Of a stretch of 13,177 nt of DNA, positions 7,106-12,379 are shown one piece after another; within the stretch, counting starts at the first letter, position 1; every line of letters begins with the position of its first letter. The stretch is from Burkholderiales bacterium (lineage in GTDB: Bacteria; Pseudomonadota; Gammaproteobacteria; Burkholderiales; SG8-39). Position numbers and translations under genes: made by a program. The notes below the pieces were generated by a model. That model saw only the letters and a list, made by a program, of their open reading frames with translations, was not told the origin of the DNA and did not search any database. The stretch covers positions 1-13,177 of the forward strand of contig JAICPQ010000044.1 of assembly GCA_025929745.1 (NCBI GenBank), given 5' to 3'.

Positions 7106-7395
7106 ACCTGAGCGTCAGCGGCCACCACCTGGAAGTGACCCCCGCGCTGCGCAGCTACGTCGAGTCGAAAATCGCGCGCGTGAAGCGCCATTTCGACCAT
7201 GTGATCGATGCGCACGTCATCCTGACCGCGGACAAGCTGCGGCAGAAGGCGGAGGTGACGCTGCATGTGCGCGGCAAGGACCTGCACTGCGAAAGCGAGG
7301 AAGACGATCTCTATGCGGCGATCGATCTCCTTGCCGACAAGCTGGACCGCCAGGTACTGAAGTACAAAGATAAACTGTACGACAAGCGTTCATGA
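7102..7395 (+). CDS. hpf: Ribosome hibernation promoting factor, short form (HPF/YfiA family)
   Basis: This 97-residue protein binds the 30S decoding region and promotes ribosome dimerisation or inactivation when growth stops. It is the short form, close to E. coli HPF (95 residues), without the C-terminal dimerisation domain of long HPFs. The beta-alpha-beta-beta-beta-alpha fold is recognisable. MNLSVSGHHLEVTPALRSYVESKIARVKRHFDHV covers strand 1 and helix 1, but I cite only its start MNLSVSGHHLEVTPALRSY. The middle strands (AHVILTADKLRQKAEVTLH) and the second helix DLYAAIDLLADKLDRQVLKY follow. The C-terminus is basic (KYKDKLYDKRS), which suits rRNA contact. It overlaps rpoN and ptsN by four bases each, as part of the rpoN regulatory block. 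Confidence 0.94.
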   Translation: MNLSVSGHHLEVTPALRSYVESKIARVKRHFDHVIDAHVILTADKLRQKAEVTLHVRGKDLHCESEEDDLYAAIDLLADKLDRQVLKYKDKLYDKRS

Positions 7396-7877
7396 GTCTC
7401 GTCGCCCGTATCCTCACCGCATCCCACGTCGCGCTCGACCTGCAGGCCTCGAGCAAGAAGAGGCTGTTCGAGCAGGCCGGGCTGCTCTTCGAGAACCTGG
7501 ATGGCATCGCGCGAAGCCTCGTGTTCGACAGTCTGTTCGCGCGCGAGAAGCTCGGCTCCACCGGCCTTGGGCAGGGCGTGGCGATTCCGCACGGACGCAT
7601 CAAGGGACTCAAGGAAGCGCTCGGCGCCTTCGTGCGGCTGGCGCAGCCCGTGCCGTTCGATGCGCCCGACGGCGCCCCGGTGAGTCTGGTATTCGTGCTG
7701 CTCGTGCCGGAAAAGGCCACCGAGAAGCACCTGCAAATCCTGTCGGAGCTGGCGCAAATGTTCTCCGACAAGTCGCTGCGCGAGGCGATGAGCCGCGCGC
7801 CCGACGCCGCCGCCCTCTACGAGCTGGTCGCCGCATGGCAGCCGGATGCTGCAGGTCAACGTCGCGCGGCTGCATGA
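7392..7877 (+). CDS. ptsN: PTS IIA-like nitrogen-regulatory protein EIIA-Ntr
   Basis: PtsN receives phosphate from the nitrogen PTS (EI-Ntr/NPr) and regulates targets such as potassium transport and kinases; it moves no sugar itself. The 161-residue protein is a single PTS EIIA type-2 domain. The phosphorylated histidine is H67 in the family motif GVAIPHGR (62-69). Other conserved parts are EKLGSTGLGQG before it and VFVLLVPEKATEKHLQILSE in the second half. The C-terminus after LYELVAAW is a short Ala/Arg/Gln tail that exists only because the gene overlaps hprK by 32 bp. The start ATG overlaps the hpf stop. No gene for NPr or EI-Ntr is in the window. Confidence 0.95.
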   Translation: MSLVARILTASHVALDLQASSKKRLFEQAGLLFENLDGIARSLVFDSLFAREKLGSTGLGQGVAIPHGRIKGLKEALGAFVRLAQPVPFDAPDGAPVSLVFVLLVPEKATEKHLQILSELAQMFSDKSLREAMSRAPDAAALYELVAAWQPDAAGQRRAAA

Positions 7878-8757
7878 TGACAATCGTGAGGCCCTCTCCC
7901 TCGCCTGGGTCGCGGGGCGGGAGGGCGGGACAACCGTACGCCGCGAGGCCGCCCAAGCCGCCTCGCTGATCGGGCACCTCAACCTCACCCACCCGAATTC
8001 GATCCAGGTCATCGGCGCCTACGAAGCCGGCATCGTGGGCGGCTTCGTCGACAAGCTTCTCGAATCCAAACCCGCCGCGGTCATCGTCGCCGACGGCGTG
8101 GCGCCGCCGCGCGAGCTCGTCGAGTCGGCAACACGCACGCGCACGCCGCTCTTCACCTCGCCGCTGCCCGCGCCGCGCGTCATCGAACGGCTGGCCCGCT
8201 ACCTCGCCAAGGCGCTCGCGGAAACCACCGAGCTGCACGGCGTCTTCATGGACGTCCTCGGTCTGGGCGTGCTCATCACCGGCGAGTCGGGCGTCGGCAA
8301 GAGCGAGCTCGGGCTGGAGCTCATTAGCCGCGGCCACGGCCTGGTCGCCGACGACGTCGTGGAGGTCTCGCGCATTGCGGCCGGCGCGCTCGAGGGACGC
8401 TGCCCGCCGATGCTCATGGACTTTATCGAAGTGCGCGGCCTGGGCCTGCTCAATATCCGCACCATCTTCGGCGAGACCGCGGTGCGCCGGAAGATGAAGC
8501 TGCGCCTGGTCGCGCATCTCGCGCGCCCCTCGCCCGGCCAGCGCGACCCGACCGAGCGGCTGCCGCTTGCCGAGTTGAGCGAGGAGATTCTCGGCGTGAC
8601 CGTGCGCAAGGTGAGCATCCCGGTGGCGGCGGGGCGCAACCTGGCGGTGCTGGTCGAGGCCGCGGTGCGCAACGAGATCCTCAAGCTGCGCGGCATCGAC
8701 TCCACGGCCGAATTCCTCGCGCGCCAGGCAACGCAGATGGAGAAGGGCGACAACTGA
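7846..8757 (+). CDS. hprK: HPr kinase/phosphorylase
   Basis: HprK phosphorylates and dephosphorylates a serine of HPr-type carriers; in many proteobacteria it sits beside ptsN in a regulatory, mostly non-sugar PTS. The 303-residue protein has the N-terminal HprK domain (about 3-125; WVAGREGG, GHLNLTHPNSIQVIG) and a C-terminal kinase domain. H131 precedes the Walker A GESGVGKS (146-153, K152). A DDVVE segment (169-173) follows, and the family signature IEVRGLGLLNIRTIFG spans 194-209. A late KLRLVAHLARP and an R-rich C-terminal part match the bifunctional enzyme. The start ATG 7846 lies inside ptsN and gives MLQVNVARLHDDN, a family-like N-terminus. The stop TGA overlaps the proposed CTG start of rapZ. 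Its HPr substrate is not encoded here. Confidence 0.95.
   Translation: MLQVNVARLHDDNREALSLAWVAGREGGTTVRREAAQAASLIGHLNLTHPNSIQVIGAYEAGIVGGFVDKLLESKPAAVIVADGVAPPRELVESATRTRTPLFTSPLPAPRVIERLARYLAKALAETTELHGVFMDVLGLGVLITGESGVGKSELGLELISRGHGLVADDVVEVSRIAAGALEGRCPPMLMDFIEVRGLGLLNIRTIFGETAVRRKMKLRLVAHLARPSPGQRDPTERLPLAELSEEILGVTVRKVSIPVAAGRNLAVLVEAAVRNEILKLRGIDSTAEFLARQATQMEKGDN
8739..8747 (+). promoter_or_regulatory. Ribosome binding site that places the rapZ start at CTG 8754
   Basis: GGAGAAGGG lies in the last hprK codons and ends six bases before CTG 8754, which is ideal spacing. From the same site, the first canonical start (GTG 8775) is 27 bases away and CTG 8766 is 18 bases away. The site therefore favours the CTG that overlaps the hprK stop as CTGA. 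Confidence 0.5.
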
Positions 8758-9611
8758 CCCAGAGCCTGGTCGTCGTGAGCGGGCTGTCCGGCTCCGGCAA
8801 GAGCATCGCGCTCAAGGTCCTGGAGGACGCGGGCTATTACTGCGTGGACAACCTGCCCGCGACACTCCTCCTCGAGGTGGCGGACTTCCTCGCGCTCGAG
8901 GCGCACCACGAACGCATCGCGGTAAGCGTGGATGCGCGCAGCGCCTCGCTCCCGGCATTGCCGGAGAACATCGAGCGCCTCAAGGCGCGCGGTTTCGATT
9001 GCCGCGTGATCTATCTCGAGGCGAACACGCCCACGCTTTTGCGCCGCTTCTCGGAAACGCGCCGCCGCCATCCGGTTTCCGGCGACATGACGCTCTCCGA
9101 GGCGATCGAGCGCGAGCGCACGCTGCTCGCCGGCGTCGCGCCGCTCGGCCAGCGCATCGATACGAGCGAGCTGCAGCCGCGCGTGCTGCAGAACTGGATC
9201 CGCGATCTTCTTGGCCTCGGCGCCGGCGCGCTCACGCTTCTTTTCGAGTCGTTCTCCTACAAGCAGGGCGTGCCGCTCGACGCCGACTGGGTGCTCGACG
9301 CACGCATGATCGCCAATCCGCACTACGACCCGAAGCTGCGCCCTTACACGGGACGCGACGCGCCGGTCATCGAGTATCTCGAGCACGATGCGCTCGCCCA
9401 GCAATGGCTCGCCGACGTACGCGCGCTCCTTGCGCGCTGGCTTCCGGAGATCGTGCGCGAGAACCGCAGCCACGTGACGGTGGCGATCGGTTGCACCGGC
9501 GGCCGCCATCGCTCCGTCTACCTCGCCGAGCGCTTGGCGGAGACTTTCCGCGCAGAATGGAAGGTGCTCGTGCGCCACCGCGGCCTCTCGCAAGCGGAGA
9601 ACTCCGCATAG
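8754..9611 (+). CDS. rapZ: RNase adapter protein RapZ (P-loop family, YvcJ/YhbJ type), probable CTG start
   Basis: In enterobacteria RapZ binds the small RNA GlmZ, recruits RNase E and so tunes glucosamine-6-phosphate synthesis; its partners in this lineage are unknown. The protein has an N-terminal P-loop domain with Walker A GLSGSGKS, followed by LEDAGYYCVDNLPATLL. The C-terminal part carries the family-specific FESFSYKQGVP, DARMIANPHYD and AIGCTGGRHRSVYLAERLA, with Cys/His/Arg residues implicated in RNA binding. The only ATG/GTG/TTG upstream of Walker A is GTG 8775, which would start at MSGLSGSGKS and delete the first beta-strand (SLVVV). Starting at CTG 8754 gives 285 residues, very close to E. 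coli RapZ (284), restores the strand, overlaps the hprK stop by four bases and lies six bases after GGAGAAGGG. CTG 8766 is a second option. Identity is secure; the start is inferred. Confidence 0.93.
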   Translation: MTQSLVVVSGLSGSGKSIALKVLEDAGYYCVDNLPATLLLEVADFLALEAHHERIAVSVDARSASLPALPENIERLKARGFDCRVIYLEANTPTLLRRFSETRRRHPVSGDMTLSEAIERERTLLAGVAPLGQRIDTSELQPRVLQNWIRDLLGLGAGALTLLFESFSYKQGVPLDADWVLDARMIANPHYDPKLRPYTGRDAPVIEYLEHDALAQQWLADVRALLARWLPEIVRENRSHVTVAIGCTGGRHRSVYLAERLAETFRAEWKVLVRHRGLSQAENSA

Positions 9612-10177
9612 ACGACCTGCCGCTCTTTCCGTTGCTCGCCGTGCTCTTCCCCGGCGGGCGCCTGCCGCTGCGCATCTTCGAGAGCCGCTACATGGATATG
9701 GCGAAGGCCTGCCTCAAGGACGGCTCGCCGTTCGGCGTATGCCTGATCCTGGAGGGCGGCGAAGTCGGTACACCCGCCACGCCGGCGGCCGTGGGCACGA
9801 CCGCACGCATTTCGAGTTGGGACATGCCGCAGCTGGGTCTGTTGCACGTATCCGCCCGCGGCGAACAGCGCTTCCGCATCCGCAGCCGGCGCGTGCAGTC
9901 CGACGGACTGGCACGCGCCGCGGTGGACCTTATTCCGCCGGAGAAAGACGACGAAATCCCTGCCGCCCACCGCGGAGCCGTCAGGCTGCTGGAGCGCTTG
10001 ATCGAGCGGCACCCGGAGCTTCTGGAGCGCCCTCACCGCCTTGATTCCTGCGCTTGGGTGAGCGCGCGCCTCGCCGAACTTCTGCCGCTGCCGCTCACAA
10101 CGAAGCAGGCCCTGCTTGAACTGGACGACGGGCGCGTGCGCCTGGAGAAAGTGCATGCACTAGTCCGACCGGACTAG
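9557..10177 (+). CDS. LON peptidase substrate-binding (N-terminal) domain protein
   Basis: This is a stand-alone LON-SB (ATP-dependent protease La N-terminal) domain without the AAA+ or serine protease parts of Lon. The diagnostic segment is LPLFPLLAVLFPGGRLPLRI followed by FESRYMDM, then FGVCLILEGGEVG, VGTTARISSWD, LLHVSARGEQRFRI, and a helical C-terminal half ending QALLELDDGRVRLEKVH. Such proteins are common in proteobacteria; their function is poorly known, and peptide binding is only inferred. From ATG 9557 it has 206 residues, but the first 16 (MEGARAPPRPLASGEL) are antisense-like, arginine/proline-rich and unlike the family. The expected N-terminus is (I/M)DDLPLFPL, where the codon is ATA 9608. 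The frame is open back to 8999 only because it shadows rapZ. The last seven codons form a perfect hairpin that includes the stop. Confidence 0.85.
   Translation: MEGARAPPRPLASGELRIDDLPLFPLLAVLFPGGRLPLRIFESRYMDMAKACLKDGSPFGVCLILEGGEVGTPATPAAVGTTARISSWDMPQLGLLHVSARGEQRFRIRSRRVQSDGLARAAVDLIPPEKDDEIPAAHRGAVRLLERLIERHPELLERPHRLDSCAWVSARLAELLPLPLTTKQALLELDDGRVRLEKVHALVRPD
9596..9599 (+). promoter_or_regulatory. Shine-Dalgarno GGAG upstream of a possible ATA start of the LON-domain gene
   Basis: GGAG within GCGGAG is followed eight bases later by ATA 9608-9610, which overlaps the rapZ stop TAG 9609-9611. The canonical ATG at 9557 is instead 14 bases after a GCGGAG at 9537-9542. This site favours a start near the rapZ stop, but ATA starts are rare. 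Confidence 0.3.
10160..10177 (+). other. Perfect 7-bp hairpin ending on the stop codon of the LON-domain gene
   Basis: CTAGTCC (10160-10166) pairs with GGACTAG (10171-10177) around the 4-base loop GACC, and the last three bases are the TAG stop. There is no T-run after it, so it is not a standard terminator. It may protect the 3' end of the message. It is the first of several hairpins before mutY. Confidence 0.5.
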
Positions 10178-10200
10178 GCTGCGCCGTTGAAGTATCGACG

Positions 10201-10222
10201 CATGTAGCGCACGATCTACATG
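10201..10222 (+). other. Perfect 7-bp inverted repeat with 8-base loop in the intergenic region
   Basis: CATGTAG (10201-10207) and CTACATG (10216-10222) are perfect complements separated by CGCACGAT. No T-run follows. It could be an RNA hairpin or a dimeric-protein binding site; sequence alone does not decide. The rest of 10178-10265 shows no coding potential. Confidence 0.45.
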
Positions 10223-10265
10223 ACGACGACTGTGGCCATCACGCTGTTAAGAGCCCCGTCCGAGA

Positions 10266-10290
10266 GACCGACTCGACTCCGGAGCCGGTC
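10266..10290 (+). other. Imperfect 9-bp hairpin in the intergenic region
   Basis: GACCGACTC (10266-10274) pairs with GAGCCGGTC (10282-10290) at eight of nine positions (one A-C mismatch) around the loop GACTCCG. It is the third hairpin between the LON-domain gene and mutY. The function is unknown. Confidence 0.35.
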
Positions 10291-10349
10291 CACGGTAGGG
10301 CCAAACAAAGTGTAGTCGCTGCTCGATCGCCGCTTGAGAGCAATCCCGG

Positions 10350-10383
10350 AGGGCACGGCTAGCGGTCGTGCCCTTCGTCTTTT
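10350..10383 (+). terminator. Rho-independent terminator for the kdsD-to-LON gene run
   Basis: AGGGCACG (10350-10357) pairs perfectly with CGTGCCCT (10367-10374) around a 9-base loop (GCTAGCGGT). The T-rich tract TCGTCTTTT (10375-10383) follows on the plus strand. The other strand has no T-run after the stem, so orientation favours the upstream plus-strand genes. It lies about 170 bases after the LON-domain stop, leaving a long structured 3' leader-like segment. Confidence 0.65.
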
Positions 10384-10394
10384 GTGTGCACACA
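10383..10394. repeat. Perfect 12-bp palindrome TGTGTGCACACA
   Basis: The palindrome begins at the last T of the terminator tract and ends about 38 bases from the mutY stop. It has no loop, so it is more like a protein-binding site than an RNA hairpin. No known operator is recognised, and it sits downstream of both flanking genes, where a repressor site would be unusual. Confidence 0.35.
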
Positions 10395-10431
10395 TTGTCC
10401 CGGAGTGCCAAGCACCGCGCTATCGCTACCT

Positions 10432-11388
10432 TCAGGCGCGCGCTGTCGAGGTTCTCTTCAAATCCTGTAACAGTTTCTTGACTGGCGTCGGCACCGCCGC
10501 GGTGATCGCCTCGTCGACTTGGAGCCACACGCCGCGCGCGGTTCGGGTCATCTCGTGCAGCACCGGCTGGATGCGCAACCGGAAATGCGTGAAGCCGTGC
10601 TCCATCGGTGGAAGCGCGCGTCCGCGCACTGCGCGCATCATGGCGCGCTCGGGGAAGCACCAAAGCCCGCCCCAGATTCCCGGTGCCGGGCGACGCTCGA
10701 GCAGGACCGCGTCGCCCGCGCGGTAGACGAACCACGTGACCATCTTCTGCGGCAAGGGTCTTTTCGCCTTCGGCGCGGGAAGCTCGGCCGTGCGGCCCGT
10801 CTTTCGCGCGACGCATTTTGCTCTTACCGGGCAGCTTCCGCATTGCGGCGTGCGGGTGCACAACGTCGCGCCGAGGTCCATGAGCGCCTGTGTGTACGCT
10901 TCGATATTCGTGACGGGAAGCAGGCGCTCGGCCAGGCGCCAGAGGTCTTCTTCCGTGCCGAAGCGCCTCGCGATCACGCGCTTCGCGTTGCCGTCGAGGA
11001 TCGCGGCGCGCTCGCCGAAGGCGAACACCGCGATGGCCGCCGCGGTAGAACGGCCTACGCCCGGGAGCTCTCCAATCCGTTCCGCCGTACGCGGAAACCC
11101 GTGCTCGCGGATGAGGCGCGCCGCCTTGTGCAAATTGCGGCCGCGCGCGTAATAGCCGAGCCCGCTCCAGAGTCGGAGCACATCGTCCTCGGACGCTGCG
11201 GCCAGCGCGGCCACGCTGGGGTATCGCTGCAGGAACCGCTCATAGTAGGGAACCACCGCCGCCACCTGGGTTTGCTGCAACATGACTTCCGAGAGCCAGA
11301 TGCGATAGGGATCGCGGGTGCCCTGCCAAGGCAGGTCGTGCCGGCCGTGGGCGCGCTGCCAGCGGATCAGCTTCTGCGCGAAGGACAT
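10432..11388 (-). CDS. mutY: A/G-specific adenine DNA glycosylase, compact form
   Basis: MutY removes adenine mispaired with 8-oxoguanine or guanine in base-excision repair. The 318-residue protein (E. coli 350) has the HhH-GPD fold. Catalytic E34 lies in WLSEVMLQQTQV; GLGYYARGRNLHKAA follows; the helix-hairpin-helix is LPGVGRSTAAAI (108-119); catalytic D132 lies in ILDGNAKRV. Four Fe-S cysteines are C177, C183, C186 and C192. The C-terminal Nudix-like domain (WFVYRAGDAVLLERRP, GIWGGLWCFPE) reads the oxidised guanine, with a Phe-Thr-His loop at 266-268. Three places are shorter than E. coli: after ARRFG (146 onwards), the first cysteine spacing (five residues instead of six), and between CFPE and the FTH loop. 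The start ATG (11386-11388 complement) gives MSFAQKLIRWQRAHGRHDLPW; an upstream in-frame extension of 54 residues lies inside the permease gene and is not family-like. It is convergent with the LON-domain gene and divergent from the permease with 19 bp between. Confidence 0.93.
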   Translation of the reverse strand: MSFAQKLIRWQRAHGRHDLPWQGTRDPYRIWLSEVMLQQTQVAAVVPYYERFLQRYPSVAALAAASEDDVLRLWSGLGYYARGRNLHKAARLIREHGFPRTAERIGELPGVGRSTAAAIAVFAFGERAAILDGNAKRVIARRFGTEEDLWRLAERLLPVTNIEAYTQALMDLGATLCTRTPQCGSCPVRAKCVARKTGRTAELPAPKAKRPLPQKMVTWFVYRAGDAVLLERRPAPGIWGGLWCFPERAMMRAVRGRALPPMEHGFTHFRLRIQPVLHEMTRTARGVWLQVDEAITAAVPTPVKKLLQDLKRTSTARA

Positions 11389-11407
11389 CGGGTACCATTC
11401 TCTCAAA

Positions 11408-12379
11408 ATGGCTGCGTTCATCCTGCGGCGCCTTGCGCAGGCGGTCCTCGTCATGCTGACCGTGGGCTTGATCGCATTCGCGCTGTTCCGCTTCGTCGGC
11501 GATCCGGTGACTTTCATGCTTGGCCAGGATGCGACGCCGGAGCAGCGCATAGAAATAACGCGCGCGCTTGGCCTCGATCAGCCGTTTTACGTGCAGTACC
11601 TGCGTTTCCTCGGCAATGCGGTGCAGGGCGAGTTCGGGCTCTCGCTGCGCCAAGTGCAGCCGGTGTCGCGGCTCATCGTCGATCGCCTGCCGGCGACGCT
11701 CGAGCTTTCGATCGTAGCGGCGCTCTTCGCGCTCCTCTTCGGAATCCCAATGGGCGTATATACCGCGCTCAGGCGCAACTCCTGGTTCTCGCACGTCCTG
11801 CTCGCGGTCTCGCTTGCCGGCGTATCGCTGCCAACCTTCCTTATCGGCATCCTGCTCATCCTCGTCTTTTCGGTGCAGCTCGGCTGGATGCCCTCCTTCG
11901 GGCGCGGCGAGGTGGTGCAGCTCGGCTGGTGGAGCACCGGGCTTCTCACCGCCTCCGGGCTGAAGGCGCTCGTCCTGCCATCGATCACGCTCGGGCTTTT
12001 CCAGATGACCCTGATCCAGCGCCTGGTGCGCTCGGAGATGCTGGAAGTCTTGCGCACCGACTACATCCGCTTCGCGCGCGCCCGCGGCCTCACCGACCGC
12101 GCGGTGCACTTCGGCCATGCGCTCAAGAACACGCTCGTACCGGTGATCACCATCACCGGATTGCAGCTCGGAGCGATCATCGCCTTCGCGATCATTACCG
12201 AGACCGTGTTCCAGTGGCCGGGGATGGGACTGCTCTTCATCCAGGCCGTGAGCTTTGCCGATGTGCCGGTCATGGCGGCGTACCTGTGCCTGATCGCGCT
12301 TTTCTTCGTGATCATCAACCTGGTGGTCGACCTCCTTTACTATGCGGTCGACCCACGCCTGCGCCTCCGACCAATATGA
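11408..12379 (+). CDS. DppB/OppB-type ABC transporter permease
   Basis: This 323-residue inner-membrane permease belongs to the peptide/nickel/opine ABC importer family. The N-terminus ILRRLAQAVLVMLTVGLIAF is the typical DppB-like first helix. It is followed by the periplasmic part (LGLDQPFYVQYLRFLGNAVQ, GEFGLSLRQVQPV) and a BPD_transp_1 domain with about five more helices from residue 95. The ATPase-coupling EAA loop reads DYIRFARARGLTDRAVHFGH and is followed by LKNTLVPVITI. The C-terminus FFVIINLVVDLLYYAVDPRL matches DppB relatives. ATG 11408 is chosen over an in-frame ATG at 11318, which would add 30 polar residues from inside mutY. No Shine-Dalgarno sequence is visible before it. The usual second permease (DppC), ATPases and binding protein are not adjacent here; instead the stop overlaps an amidohydrolase as ATGA. 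The substrate is unknown, perhaps a peptide or acyl-amino acid. Confidence 0.9.
   Translation: MAAFILRRLAQAVLVMLTVGLIAFALFRFVGDPVTFMLGQDATPEQRIEITRALGLDQPFYVQYLRFLGNAVQGEFGLSLRQVQPVSRLIVDRLPATLELSIVAALFALLFGIPMGVYTALRRNSWFSHVLLAVSLAGVSLPTFLIGILLILVFSVQLGWMPSFGRGEVVQLGWWSTGLLTASGLKALVLPSITLGLFQMTLIQRLVRSEMLEVLRTDYIRFARARGLTDRAVHFGHALKNTLVPVITITGLQLGAIIAFAIITETVFQWPGMGLLFIQAVSFADVPVMAAYLCLIALFFVIINLVVDLLYYAVDPRLRLRPI

Noticed and set aside
7887..7930. GC-rich CCCTC/GAGGG inverted repeats in the 5' part of hprK, like dispersed intergenic repeats
   Set aside because: The encoded residues match the conserved HprK N-terminus (LSLAWVAGREGG), so codon use explains the pattern better than an inserted repeat.
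8999..9556. Extension of the LON-domain reading frame far into rapZ
   Set aside because: The extra 186 residues are an Arg/Pro/His-rich shadow of rapZ and do not resemble any LON-domain protein N-terminus.
10220..10315. 31-codon open frame beginning MTTTVAIT, faintly like a CopG-type antitoxin N-terminus
   Set aside because: The resemblance stops after eight residues, there is no ribosome binding site, no toxin partner and an early stop. Its ATG is the end of a hairpin stem.
10350..10374. Possible sigma-54 promoter suggested by GGGCAC near the intergenic stem
   Set aside because: The GC element at the -12 position is missing at the required spacing, and the bases are accounted for by a terminator stem.
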